Shown here piece after piece: positions 8,505-17,486 of a stretch of 56,397 nt of DNA; position 1 is the stretch's first letter, and each line of letters begins with the position of its first letter. Both the position numbers and the translations under genes were made by a program. The notes beneath the pieces are model-generated. The model ran no database searches. It had not been told where the DNA came from and was given only the letters and a program-made list of their open reading frames with translations. The stretch is taken from assembly GCA_964458255.1 (NCBI GenBank), contig CAYWHY010000004.1, positions 1-56,397 of the forward strand, written 5' to 3'. Source of the stretch: Suilimivivens sp964458255 (GTDB lineage: Bacteria; Bacillota; Clostridia; Lachnospirales; Lachnospiraceae).

Positions 8505-9788
8505 ATGAAAACAGCCGCAATTATTGCAGAATACAACCCGTTTCACAACGGACACAAATATCAAATTGAAGAAACAAAACGTCTGACAGGTGCCGACTAT
8601 ATTGTGGTACTTATGAGCGGTAATTTTGTTCAGCGCGGTGCACCCGCCATCTGCAATAAATACATCCGCACACAAATGGCACTTCTTGGTGGTGCCGATG
8701 TAGTTCTTGAACTGCCCTCCCTGTATGCACTATCCAGTGCTGAGTTTTTTGCGCAGGGTGCCATCAGTCTTTTAAACAATCTTAACAGCATTGATTTTCT
8801 GTCCTTTGGCAGTGAATGTGGTAATATTTCTGTTTTAACTGCCTATGCCCGATCACTCGCTTTTCCCTCTCAGGAATGGGATACTGCCATAACCGGTCTG
8901 CTAAAGCAGGGGCTTTCTTATCCGCGGGCAAGACAGCAGGCACATTCACTGACCACTCCTCAAAATAACAAGTTTCCTGCCATGGAACTTTTATCCTCTC
9001 CGAATAATATTCTCGGTTTGGAATATTGCAAGGCACTATTGGCTTCTCAAAGTACCATTACCCCTGTTACCATCAAACGTAAGGGGTATGATTATCACGA
9101 TACCACTCTGCCTGAAAATCAGTTGTCTTATAGTTCTGCCTCTGCCATCCGCACGGCACTTATGAAAAAAACTTCCGGTTTTGATATCCATGTGCCGGAA
9201 AATATATGTCAATTATTGACCGAAAACAACATATCTGAGTATGGAATCCATACGGATGACTTTTCTCTTATTTTACATTATAAATTGCTATCCGAAAAAG
9301 AAAAAGGGTTTGCAGACTACTTAGATTGCACCCCCGATATCTCTGATAAAATCATCAAGCAGCTGCCCTTCTACAAAGGCTATGATAATTTTTGTATGCT
9401 TTTAAAATCCCGTGACTTAACTTACACCAGAATCAGTCGGGTACTTCTACACATTCTACTGAATATAAAAACTCCAAAATGCTATAAAGCTTCCTTTCAC
9501 GAGAGAAACATGTTTGTTCCTTATGCAAGACTTCTTGGTTTTCGGAAGCATTCTTCCGCTGTTCTTTCTTACCTTAAGAAAAGCAGCGGCATTCCCATTA
9601 TCAGTAACTTGCCGGATGCCAAAAATCTCCTTTCTTCCGAAGGTCTTTGCATGCTTAAATCCGACATTTATACCTGTGAAGTTTATGAAGCCGTATCATC
9701 TGTAAAAAGCGGCAGGGAACCGCTTAATGAATATAAGCAGTCCCCTGTTATTCTTTCCGATTATTCTTCACAAACGTGCAATAAATGA
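8505..9788 (+). CDS. tmcAL: tRNA(Met) cytidine acetate ligase
   Basis: The 427-residue protein belongs to the TmcAL/YlbM (formerly DUF795) family. These enzymes activate acetate with ATP and acetylate C34 of elongator tRNA-Met. The nucleotidyltransferase motifs are clear: AEYNPFHNGH near the N-terminus (HxGH type), VVLMSGNFVQRG, and KSDIRT-like C-terminal elements represented by SASAIRTALM. An AGAGGA ribosome site precedes the ATG at 8505. It is divergent from pta-ackA, which produces acetate. Its last 28 bp overlap the convergent hydrogenase gene. Confidence 0.95.
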   Translation: MKTAAIIAEYNPFHNGHKYQIEETKRLTGADYIVVLMSGNFVQRGAPAICNKYIRTQMALLGGADVVLELPSLYALSSAEFFAQGAISLLNNLNSIDFLSFGSECGNISVLTAYARSLAFPSQEWDTAITGLLKQGLSYPRARQQAHSLTTPQNNKFPAMELLSSPNNILGLEYCKALLASQSTITPVTIKRKGYDYHDTTLPENQLSYSSASAIRTALMKKTSGFDIHVPENICQLLTENNISEYGIHTDDFSLILHYKLLSEKEKGFADYLDCTPDISDKIIKQLPFYKGYDNFCMLLKSRDLTYTRISRVLLHILLNIKTPKCYKASFHERNMFVPYARLLGFRKHSSAVLSYLKKSSGIPIISNLPDAKNLLSSEGLCMLKSDIYTCEVYEAVSSVKSGREPLNEYKQSPVILSDYSSQTCNK

Positions 9789-11470
9789 TGTGCTTTTTCA
9801 GACATAGGTTCACCCAAAAAATCCTCGTATATTTTTTTAATTTCAGGATTGTCATGGGAAAAGCGCAATTTTTTTCCTTTATCAATGCTGTATAATTTAG
9901 GTGCTCTTACGCCTGCCATTTCTATGCCGTCCCAAACAGGCTGACCGCCACCGCCTACACATCCCCCGGGACACGCCATCACTTCTACGAAGTCGTAAAC
10001 AGCTTTTCCACTGATAATATCCTCCATCATGCTCCCGGCATTTTTGAGTCCGCTCACGGTGCAGGTTCTTAGTGATACTCCGTTCACCTTATAAGTAACC
10101 TCTCTTCTTCCCCCTTCTCCGCGGACCTCCTTAAACTGATCCGGTTGCGGATTCGCACCATTAATTACAGCTACTGCCGTGCGCAGTGCTGCCTCCATCA
10201 CACCTCCGGTTACCCCGAAAATAGTCGCTGCGCCGCTGCTTTCTCCAAGCGGAGAATCAAACGATTTTTCCTCTAAAAGCTGTGGCACTATATGCTCTGC
10301 TTTTAACAATCTTACCATTTCTCTTGTAGTCAGCACAATATCAACATCCGGTCCGGTTCCCGTCACATCCATGCCCGGAATTTCTGCCTCCCCCTTCTTA
10401 GCAATACAGGGCATAATGGAAATACAACAAATTTTATCAGGTGTTACCCCTATTTTTTCAGCCAAATACGTTTTTGCAACAGCTCCGAACATCTGCTGGG
10501 GAGACTTCGCACTGGAAAGCTGCTTAACATACCCGGGATATCTGGTTTTTAAAAATTTTACCCATGCAGGGCAGCAGGACGTAAACATCGGGAGCCCCGT
10601 TTCTTTTATATCTGCCAGTCTTTTTAATAATTCATGACCTTCTTCCATAATGGTAAGGTCTGCTGAAAAATCAGTATCAAATACATAATCAAACCCAACC
10701 TGTTTTAATGCTGCCACCATACGTCCTTCTGTTGCCATTTCTTTAGGCATATCTATATTTTCTGCCCATGCGCTTCTGACAGCCGGTGCCACCTGAACTA
10801 CTGTGATTTTATTGGGGTCAGCCAATGCTTTAAACACCTCCGGCACATCATTTCTTTCCCTTAGTGCACCGGTAGGGCAATGTGTCACACACTGTCCGCA
10901 GGTACTGCAATCCGATTCTTCAATGCATTTATTTTGTGCCACATCAACGGTTGTTCTTGATCCGGTATTCTGTACATCCCAGATATGCAGATCCTGTATT
11001 TTGTCGCACACTTGCACGCAGCGCATACATTTAATACATTTACCCGCATCCTTTATAAAAGGAAAATAATGATTCCACGGGGCATCCGGCACCTCCTTCT
11101 TATATGGAATTTCTATAATACCCAAATCATTTGCAATTTTTTGCAGATTACAGTTTCCGCTTCTGACACAGGTCGCACAACTACAATCATGTTGCGACAA
11201 AATCAATTCCACATTGGTCCTTCTGACACTGCGTACCTTAGGTGAATTTGTAAAAAGCACCATTCCCTCTTCCACCGGATTATTGCAAGCTGTAATCAGC
11301 TTCATTTTACCCTGCATTTCCACAACACAAACCTTACAGGCACCAATTTCATTGATTCCCTCTAAATAGCATAGATGTGGAATCATGATTCCCACACCGG
11401 CAGCTGCCTTCATAATCGTTGTGCCCTCTAAAACACAGACACTTCTTCCGTCAATTGTTAAATTTACCAT
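9761..11470 (-). CDS. [FeFe]-hydrogenase, catalytic subunit with ferredoxin-like N-terminus
   Basis: The 569-residue enzyme carries out reversible proton reduction to H2. Domains in order: N-terminal [2Fe-2S] domain (CYLEGINEIGACKVC and a later Cys), a His/Cys cluster domain (HDCSCATCVRSGNC), two [4Fe-4S] motifs (CIKCMRCVQVC and CSTCGQCVTHC), then the H-cluster domain. That domain has all three signatures: TSCCPAW, MPCIAKK and ACPGGCVGGGGQP. All cluster ligands look present, so it should be active. It overlaps the upstream flavoprotein gene by 7 bp, which implies a complex with it. Its 3' end overlaps the convergent tmcAL. I leave the symbol blank because the subtype is not settled. Confidence 0.95.
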   Translation of the reverse strand: MVNLTIDGRSVCVLEGTTIMKAAAGVGIMIPHLCYLEGINEIGACKVCVVEMQGKMKLITACNNPVEEGMVLFTNSPKVRSVRRTNVELILSQHDCSCATCVRSGNCNLQKIANDLGIIEIPYKKEVPDAPWNHYFPFIKDAGKCIKCMRCVQVCDKIQDLHIWDVQNTGSRTTVDVAQNKCIEESDCSTCGQCVTHCPTGALRERNDVPEVFKALADPNKITVVQVAPAVRSAWAENIDMPKEMATEGRMVAALKQVGFDYVFDTDFSADLTIMEEGHELLKRLADIKETGLPMFTSCCPAWVKFLKTRYPGYVKQLSSAKSPQQMFGAVAKTYLAEKIGVTPDKICCISIMPCIAKKGEAEIPGMDVTGTGPDVDIVLTTREMVRLLKAEHIVPQLLEEKSFDSPLGESSGAATIFGVTGGVMEAALRTAVAVINGANPQPDQFKEVRGEGGRREVTYKVNGVSLRTCTVSGLKNAGSMMEDIISGKAVYDFVEVMACPGGCVGGGGQPVWDGIEMAGVRAPKLYSIDKGKKLRFSHDNPEIKKIYEDFLGEPMSEKAHHLLHVCEE

Positions 11471-13314
11471 ATAGCAGCCCTTCCTCCTTTCAGGTTTCCG
11501 TAACCGAAATGATCACACCTCAGACATCTGCCTGCTTCCTGCGATGCTTCCTGTTTGGTCATCGAGCATTCAATCGCATCAAAATCACTTTTTCTGATAC
11601 CCGCTTCTCTTTCTTTTAAACTAATTCTTCCGCAAGGGGTCTTATCCTCATATTTCACCTGCGGAATTTCCACATCGCAGGATATAATATGATGATATCC
11701 CAAATATTCGTCAATATTTGCTGCCGCTACTTTTCCGGCAGCTATTGCTCTGATTACGGTTGCAGGTCCTGTCACACAATCTCCTCCGGCAAACACTCCG
11801 GGAATATCTCTTAAGCCACTTTCACTTTTGGCATCCAGTGCCCCACGTTTTACCGGAATTCCTGACTCTTCAAAATGTCTTGATTCAATCCCTTGTCCGA
11901 TTGCCACAATTACTATATCACAGGGAATTCTCAAAAGCTCCACTTCAGCACGCACAGTCCTTGCTCTGCCCCATGCATCAATCGGTCCAATCATCTGCGG
12001 TTCTACCCAGATAGCCGTCACGTTACCATTTTCATCAGCTTCTATTTTGTGCGGTGCCTTTAAACTGTAAAGTTCTGCACCTTCCGCAATGGCACCCTCT
12101 ACCTCTTCCGGCAATGCTGTCATATCATCCTGTCTTCTTCGATAAGCAATTCCCACACTGAAAGCCCCCAGACGGATTGCAGAACGGGTACAGTCCATCG
12201 CCACATTGCCGCCACCTACAACTACCACTCGCTTTCCCGAAAAATCAGGTGGTGTATCATCACCAATATTTCGCAGCAGCTCAACCGCTGACATGACACC
12301 TTTTGATTTTTCGCCTTCAATACCGATTTTCTTGTCAGTATGTGCACCAATCGCAATATAAACAGCATCATATTCTTCTCTTAATTTTTCTAAAGATATA
12401 TCATCTTTTTCATTTCCTACTTTCACACCGGTATGTACTTCTACTCCCGTAGAAAGAATTGCTTCAATATCCTCATTCAACCTTTCTCTTGGAAAACGGT
12501 AATTAGGAATACCATATCGAAGCATACCGCCAAGCTTGTTTTTTTCTTCAAAAACCACTGCATGATGCCCCATAAGTTCCAGATAATAAGCTGCAGAAAG
12601 ACCACCGGGTCCGCCTCCTACGATGGCAATTTTCTTACCTGTGCTTTCTGCTTTTTCGGGAACCGGTACCGTATTGGCCCTTGCCTGATCTACCGCCATT
12701 TTCTTTAATCCTCTTATATTTACGGAACTGTCAATCATATTTCTGCGGCATCGTGCCTCACACGGATGTTCACAAATCAAAGCACAAGCTGTGGGAAACG
12801 GATTGTCCTTACGAATCAGTTTCACAGCATCTGCATAACGTTCTTCTCCTACAAGTGCAATATATCCCGGAATATCCACACCTGCCGGGCACAATGCCAC
12901 ACAGGGAACCGGCTGTGTGATGGAATAGGAACATTTGCCGTGTTCAATGTGATACAGGTAATCCTCTCTAAACCCCTCCAAGCCGGCAAGCACCATATGT
13001 GCAGCCTCATAACCGATGGCACAATCCGCTGAATCAGTTATATTGTTAGCTGTTGTTTCAATCAGTTCCAATGTTCTTAAATCGGCACGATTTTCAAGTA
13101 CATCCTCCAGCAAATTTGCAAGCTGTGCAAGTCCCACACGACAGGGAATGCATTTACCACATGTCTGTGCATGACATGTTTTCAAAAAAGACAACTGTAA
13201 ATCAATGGGACAAAGCCCCGGAGGGCTTGCAACAATATGCCGTTCCAAATCTTTATAAAGCCGCTCTACTGTCAACTGTGCTTTATTAGGTGTGCTGATT
13301 TTCAATCTGCTCAT
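11464..13314 (-). CDS. NuoF-tail/GltD-like NAD(P)H-dependent iron-sulfur flavoprotein
   Basis: The 616-residue protein fuses two parts. Residues about 1-125 match only the C-terminal 4Fe-4S part of NuoF (TCGKCIPCR and a later Cys); the FMN/NADH-binding Rossmann part of NuoF is absent. Residues about 130-600 match GltD/NfnB: Cys-rich cluster motifs (CVALCPAG, CALICEHPCEARCRR), an FAD site (VGGGPGGLSAA), a nucleotide site (VVGGGNVAMD with downstream YRRR) and a terminal CLRCDHFGYG. Its ATG overlaps the uxaA stop (TAATG), and its end overlaps the hydrogenase start by 7 bp. It probably passes electrons between NAD(P)H and the hydrogenase. NADPH preference is inferred from GltD likeness. No NuoE-like gene is present. 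Confidence 0.88.
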   Translation of the reverse strand: MSRLKISTPNKAQLTVERLYKDLERHIVASPPGLCPIDLQLSFLKTCHAQTCGKCIPCRVGLAQLANLLEDVLENRADLRTLELIETTANNITDSADCAIGYEAAHMVLAGLEGFREDYLYHIEHGKCSYSITQPVPCVALCPAGVDIPGYIALVGEERYADAVKLIRKDNPFPTACALICEHPCEARCRRNMIDSSVNIRGLKKMAVDQARANTVPVPEKAESTGKKIAIVGGGPGGLSAAYYLELMGHHAVVFEEKNKLGGMLRYGIPNYRFPRERLNEDIEAILSTGVEVHTGVKVGNEKDDISLEKLREEYDAVYIAIGAHTDKKIGIEGEKSKGVMSAVELLRNIGDDTPPDFSGKRVVVVGGGNVAMDCTRSAIRLGAFSVGIAYRRRQDDMTALPEEVEGAIAEGAELYSLKAPHKIEADENGNVTAIWVEPQMIGPIDAWGRARTVRAEVELLRIPCDIVIVAIGQGIESRHFEESGIPVKRGALDAKSESGLRDIPGVFAGGDCVTGPATVIRAIAAGKVAAANIDEYLGYHHIISCDVEIPQVKYEDKTPCGRISLKEREAGIRKSDFDAIECSMTKQEASQEAGRCLRCDHFGYGNLKGGRAAIW

Positions 13315-14792
13315 TATAATGTAACTCCCTTCTTAAAAATGGCCATGTCATGGTAACCTGCTTCTTCGCTACAAACTTTTTCCCCGGAAGCGACAGAAAG
13401 GACATAGGCAAACAGCTCTTCTAATGTCTGTTCCATGGATTTCCCTTCTATCAGTACACCGGCATTAAAATCAATCCAATTAGATTTCTTATTTGCCAGT
13501 TTTGAATTACTTGAAATCTTGATTGTCGGTACGGGCGAAGCAAACGGTGTTCCTCTACCTGTAGTAAACAGTATCATTTGGGCCCCACTTGCTGCAAGTG
13601 CGGTTGCTGCTACCATATCATTGCCGGGTGCGCTAAGCAGATTTAATCCTGTTTTTTTGACAGTTTCTCCGTAGTGTAACACATCTCTTACCCTTGTGCT
13701 TCCTGATTTTTGTATGCATCCAAGTGATTTATCCTCCAACGTGGAAATACCGCCTTTTTTGTTGCCCGGAGAGGGATTTTCATATATAGTCTGATTGTGA
13801 CTCCTATAATAATTTTTAAAATTATTAATAAGTGCAACTGTCTTATCAAAAACCTCTTTATTTTCACATCTGTTCATCAAAAGGGTTTCTGCACCGAACA
13901 TTTCCGGAACTTCTGTCAGAATGGTGCTCCCCCCTGCTCCAATTAACATATCTGAGAATTTTCCCACAAGAGGGTTAGCCGTAATTCCGGAAAATCCATC
14001 ACTTCCTCCACACTTAAGCCCCACAATTAACTGAGAGGCACTGATGGGAACCCGTTTTCTTTTGGAGGCATATGCAATCAGTTCTTTTACAAGCTCCACA
14101 CCTTCTTCTATTTCATCATCAGACTCCTGACAAACAAGGAACTTTACCCTCTCTTCGTCATAATTTTCAATATACGTCTTTAGAACATCAATATTGCTGT
14201 TTTCACAGCCAAGACCTACCACCAGGACGCCTCCTGCATTTGGATGATTAATCAGATCTGCCAAAATACGCCTGGTATTTTCCTGGTCCTCCCCCATCTG
14301 GGAGCAACCATAAGGGTGTGAGAAAGCTATCACCGCTTCTACGCTTCCCTTTATCAGTGCATTTGCTCTTTTTTCAATAGCGCCTGCCACATGATTGACA
14401 CAACCTACTGTTGGTACAATCCATATTTCATTTCTGATACCGGCCTTTCCGTCTTTTCTTTCAAATCCATCAAAAAAGGTTTCCCTGTTCTTCGGTATTT
14501 TAATCTCTGCCGGTTCATATGTATATGTCAGTTCTTCTCCCAGTCCCGTCTTAACATTATGTAAATGAATCCAGTCGCCTTTTTTTATCTTTTCTTTCGC
14601 TCTGCCGATAGGATTTCCATACTTGATAATTGCTTCACCTTCATTAATATCACGGATCGCCATTTTGTGTCCTGCCGGAATATCCATATTAGCGACAATT
14701 TCATCATCATTTATACTGACCGCTTTACCTTTTTCAATAACGCTGACAGCCACAACAACATTATCATCTTCATGAATTTTGAAAACCTGCAT
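13314..14792 (-). CDS. uxaA: Altronate dehydratase
   Basis: The 492-residue UxaA-family dehydratase converts D-altronate to 2-keto-3-deoxy-D-gluconate. Residues about 1-95 form the SAF-like N-terminal domain. The large C-terminal domain has the conserved VPTVGCVNHVA, FSHPYGCSQ, GLGCENSNI and GLKCGGSDGFSGITANP segments, whose Cys and His residues are candidate metal ligands. The neighbour uxaB makes its substrate, which favours altronate over galactarate. An AAGGAG site precedes the ATG, which lies inside the end of uxaB (23-bp overlap). It is coupled to the flavoprotein gene by a TAATG junction. Confidence 0.96.
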   Translation of the reverse strand: MQVFKIHEDDNVVVAVSVIEKGKAVSINDDEIVANMDIPAGHKMAIRDINEGEAIIKYGNPIGRAKEKIKKGDWIHLHNVKTGLGEELTYTYEPAEIKIPKNRETFFDGFERKDGKAGIRNEIWIVPTVGCVNHVAGAIEKRANALIKGSVEAVIAFSHPYGCSQMGEDQENTRRILADLINHPNAGGVLVVGLGCENSNIDVLKTYIENYDEERVKFLVCQESDDEIEEGVELVKELIAYASKRKRVPISASQLIVGLKCGGSDGFSGITANPLVGKFSDMLIGAGGSTILTEVPEMFGAETLLMNRCENKEVFDKTVALINNFKNYYRSHNQTIYENPSPGNKKGGISTLEDKSLGCIQKSGSTRVRDVLHYGETVKKTGLNLLSAPGNDMVAATALAASGAQMILFTTGRGTPFASPVPTIKISSNSKLANKKSNWIDFNAGVLIEGKSMEQTLEELFAYVLSVASGEKVCSEEAGYHDMAIFKKGVTL

Positions 14793-16242
14793 CTGACAAC
14801 TCCTTCCTCATCCCGTTTAATGCAATTTGATCAAGATAACCGGAAACCGCTTCGACAAGCCCGTCAATTCGTGTCAGATCTTGTCCAAAAAACTCTTCCA
14901 TACTCAGAAACTTCTGTGTAAGTTCTTTGGAATCCTTCTCGCTGTTTAACGCAAAAAATGTAAGGACCTCTCTCTCATCCATAATATAGTATTCCTGCCC
15001 GTTTCTATGACCGATTAAAACGTTATTTCTTATCTCTGTTCCTTTGTAAAATGCCATAAGGGCAGCTAATGAAAACGTAAGATTCTCAGGCAGTTTTCCT
15101 CTAAGCTCTATATAATCCAAAAAACTTGGCAGGCACCTTGCTTTCCACTTGGATACCGAATTTAATGAAATGGCTGACAAGGCATGCTTTATATATGGAT
15201 TTCTAAATCTGGTAAGTACATCTTCCGCAAAATCCGTCAGTTCTTTCTTAGGCAATGTCAAAGTAGGAATCACTTCATCAAATATGGTTTTTCTGATAAA
15301 ACGATATACGATTTCGTCTTCCATGGATTCAAGTACCATATCGTTACCTGCAAGGAAAGATGCTAATACAAAAGAAGTATGTGCACCGTTTAAAATACGG
15401 ACCTTTCTCTTTTTGTAAGGTTTATGGTCATCTGTATAAATAACGGGAAGTCCTGCTTTATCAAGTGGAAATTCATTGCTGATATCCTTGGGGCTTTCTA
15501 TGACCCAAAGAGCATATGGTTCTCCTGTTACAATAAGTTCATCCCTATACCCCCACTCTTTAAAACGCTCTCCGGCCTCTTCTTTGGGAAAGCCTGTAAT
15601 GATTCTGTCCACCAGGGTAGAACAGAAAATGCATGCTTCATTCAGCCATATTGTAAACCCTTCTTCCAAATTCCAGTTATCAGCCTGTTTTTCCACACAT
15701 TCTTTTAAACGAATTCCATTATCGTCCATCAACTCTACCGGTAACATCACAAGTCCCTTGTCCATGGCACCGTCAAAGTATCTATACCTTTCGTACAAAA
15801 ATTTAGTCAGTTTTCCCGGAAAGCTTTCGGGGGGAGTCATCTCCAGTCTGTCAGATGCATCATATACAATTCCGGCTTCCGTCGTGTTAGAAACAATATA
15901 TCTTAATGTATCCAATTTTGCGTATTCGCTGTACTTTTCGTAATCCCGGTATGCCGATACGGCATCAGCAACACTTGTAATAATCCTATTCTGCACGGTA
16001 GCCTTTCCATCTACAATTCCTCGCAGTGAAACGGTATAGAGACAATCCTGTTCATGAAAGCTGTCTAATGTTCCTGATTTTCGCGGTTTAACCAATACGA
16101 TATTTCCATCAAAGCAGCCCTTCTCATTCGCAATATCTATCATATAATCTGCGAATCCTCTTAAGAAATTACCTTCACCAAACTGTAACACTTTAACAGC
16201 TCTTTCTTTTTTTCTTACATTTTTCTTTGACAAGCGTTCCAT
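14770..16242 (-). CDS. uxaB: Tagaturonate reductase (altronate oxidoreductase)
   Basis: The 490-residue member of the mannitol dehydrogenase/UxaB family reduces D-tagaturonate to D-altronate with NADH. The N-terminal dinucleotide region carries QFGEGNFLRGF. The conserved RILNGAHTSFV segment with the HKPYKKRKVR block before it marks the catalytic domain. I chose the ATG at 16242 because GGAAGGAGG ends 7 nt before it; an upstream in-frame TTG overlaps that ribosome site. It is first in an operon with uxaA, the GltD-like protein and the hydrogenase. The promoter at 16302-16330 carries an operator-like palindrome at its start site. Confidence 0.95.
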   Translation of the reverse strand: MERLSKKNVRKKERAVKVLQFGEGNFLRGFADYMIDIANEKGCFDGNIVLVKPRKSGTLDSFHEQDCLYTVSLRGIVDGKATVQNRIITSVADAVSAYRDYEKYSEYAKLDTLRYIVSNTTEAGIVYDASDRLEMTPPESFPGKLTKFLYERYRYFDGAMDKGLVMLPVELMDDNGIRLKECVEKQADNWNLEEGFTIWLNEACIFCSTLVDRIITGFPKEEAGERFKEWGYRDELIVTGEPYALWVIESPKDISNEFPLDKAGLPVIYTDDHKPYKKRKVRILNGAHTSFVLASFLAGNDMVLESMEDEIVYRFIRKTIFDEVIPTLTLPKKELTDFAEDVLTRFRNPYIKHALSAISLNSVSKWKARCLPSFLDYIELRGKLPENLTFSLAALMAFYKGTEIRNNVLIGHRNGQEYYIMDEREVLTFFALNSEKDSKELTQKFLSMEEFFGQDLTRIDGLVEAVSGYLDQIALNGMRKELSDAGFQNS

Positions 16243-16280
16243 TCCATTTCCTCCTTCCGGCAAATTACTGCTACACTTTT

Positions 16281-16296
16281 ATGTAAGTGCTTACAT
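16281..16296. promoter_or_regulatory. Operator-like palindrome O1 at the uxaB promoter
   Basis: ATGTAAG-TG-CTTACAT is a 7-bp inverted repeat with a TG centre and covers the predicted uxaB start site. A matching site lies at 16384-16399. The shape (TGTAA-N4-TTACA) fits a LacI-family operator, and the divergent lacI-type gene is the obvious candidate binder. It also resembles a catabolite (cre) site with the central CG altered. Confidence 0.7.
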
Positions 16297-16301
16297 TTTT
16301 G

Positions 16302-16330
16302 ATTTTACAACCATTTCATGCATAAGTCAA
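16302..16330 (-). promoter_or_regulatory. uxaB operon promoter
   Basis: The minus strand reads TTGACT, a 17-bp spacer, then TAAAAT. The predicted start near 16295 falls inside operator O1, so repressor binding should block initiation. This promoter should drive uxaB, uxaA, the flavoprotein and the hydrogenase. Confidence 0.75.
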
Positions 16331-16341
16331 TAATATTCTCC

Positions 16342-16370
16342 TTGTTTTTTATCTGATATTATTGTATAAT
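16342..16370 (+). promoter_or_regulatory. lacI-uxaC promoter
   Basis: The plus strand reads TTGTTT, a 17-bp spacer, then TATAAT. The predicted start is near 16377. Operator O2 (16384-16399) lies just downstream, in a position typical of repression. Confidence 0.75.
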
Positions 16371-16383
16371 AAAATTAATTTTT

Positions 16384-16399
16384 ATGTAAACAATTACAC
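16384..16399. promoter_or_regulatory. Operator-like palindrome O2 at the lacI-uxaC promoter
   Basis: ATGTAAACAATTACAC has the same TGTAA-N4-TTACA core as O1. It sits about +7 to +22 relative to the predicted lacI start. The pair of sites, one at each divergent promoter, supports shared control and autoregulation. Confidence 0.65.
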
Positions 16400-16431
16400 A
16401 GCAATGACTTTACGGGAGGGAGTACAAATAC

Positions 16432-17448
16432 ATGACAATTTATGATGTATCAAAGCAAGCCGGTGTTTCTATTGCAACTGTTTCCCGTGTGCTAAATAAC
16501 AGTACTAATGTCAATCCGAAAACCAGAAAGAAGGTGTTAGAAGTCATTGAGCAGTGTGGCTACACCCCCAACGCTTTTGCAAGAGGTCTTGGATTAAATA
16601 CCATGAATACTGTCGGTATTCTCTGTGCTGATTCCTCTGATATTTATTTGGCAAAGGCTGTTTATCACATAGAGCGCAATCTGCGTGCCGGCGGCTATCG
16701 TTCCGTCCTATGCTGTACAGGTTATGACCTTGAAAACAAAAAATCTTCTCTCTCCCACCTGTTAGATCAGCGCGTAGACAGCGTCATTATGGCAGGTTCC
16801 AATTTTATTGAAGCACAATCCGGAGACAATCAGTACATCCGGGATGCCGCGTTGCAGATTCCCATTATGCTTCTTAATGCAGATCTTGATTGTCCAAATG
16901 TTTATTGCACTATGTGTGATGACTATAAATCCATGCAGGATGTCACTTTAACCCTGTTAAACAATGGCATAACCGACATTCTCTATTTGTATAATTCCGA
17001 TTCCTACAGCGGCATGAAAAAATTAGCAGGTTACCAGTCAGCTTATGTTATGAAGGATTTATCTTTAAATAAACAATATCAGCAGTTTTTTTCCGGTGGT
17101 CATGAAGACATTGACGCTGTCTGTGAATTTTTAAACCGGCTTCATAAGCAAGGGCTTAATTTTCATGCAGTGGTTGCCGCTGAAGATATGCTTGCAGCCG
17201 GGGCCATCAAATATGCCCGGTCAAACAATTTGTCCGTTCCGGAAGATTTGTCCGTCATAGGGTATAACAATTCTATTTTAGCTATTTGCAGTGAGCCGGA
17301 AATCACTTCCGTTGATAATCATCTTGAGGCACTGTGTTCCCAGCTTGTCAAAACCTGCATCAATATATTAAACGGAAAAGACATGCCGCAAAAAACTATC
17401 TTTTCCGGCGAACTGGTACATCGTGCCAGCACCAATTTATTGTGTTAA
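16432..17448 (+). CDS. LacI-family transcriptional regulator, probable hexuronate regulator
   Basis: The 338-residue regulator has an N-terminal LacI helix-turn-helix (TIYDVSKQAGVSIATVSRVLN) with the hinge region to about residue 60. A periplasmic-binding-like effector domain follows (VGILCADSS, then VIGYNNS near residue 280). It sits between uxaB (divergent) and uxaC (38 nt downstream, same strand), so it most likely controls both and responds to a hexuronate or a pathway intermediate. B. subtilis ExuR, which serves the same pathway, is also LacI-type; orthology is not shown here. A GGGAGG ribosome site precedes the ATG. Confidence 0.92.
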   Translation: MTIYDVSKQAGVSIATVSRVLNNSTNVNPKTRKKVLEVIEQCGYTPNAFARGLGLNTMNTVGILCADSSDIYLAKAVYHIERNLRAGGYRSVLCCTGYDLENKKSSLSHLLDQRVDSVIMAGSNFIEAQSGDNQYIRDAALQIPIMLLNADLDCPNVYCTMCDDYKSMQDVTLTLLNNGITDILYLYNSDSYSGMKKLAGYQSAYVMKDLSLNKQYQQFFSGGHEDIDAVCEFLNRLHKQGLNFHAVVAAEDMLAAGAIKYARSNNLSVPEDLSVIGYNNSILAICSEPEITSVDNHLEALCSQLVKTCINILNGKDMPQKTIFSGELVHRASTNLLC

Positions 17449-17486
17449 TCTTTAATAAAAATATATTATTTAAGGAGGAAATTTTT

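Noticed and set aside
16281..16296. Palindrome O1 as a terminator
   Set aside because: It has almost no loop, lies at a promoter start site between divergent genes, and matches a second site in the same role.
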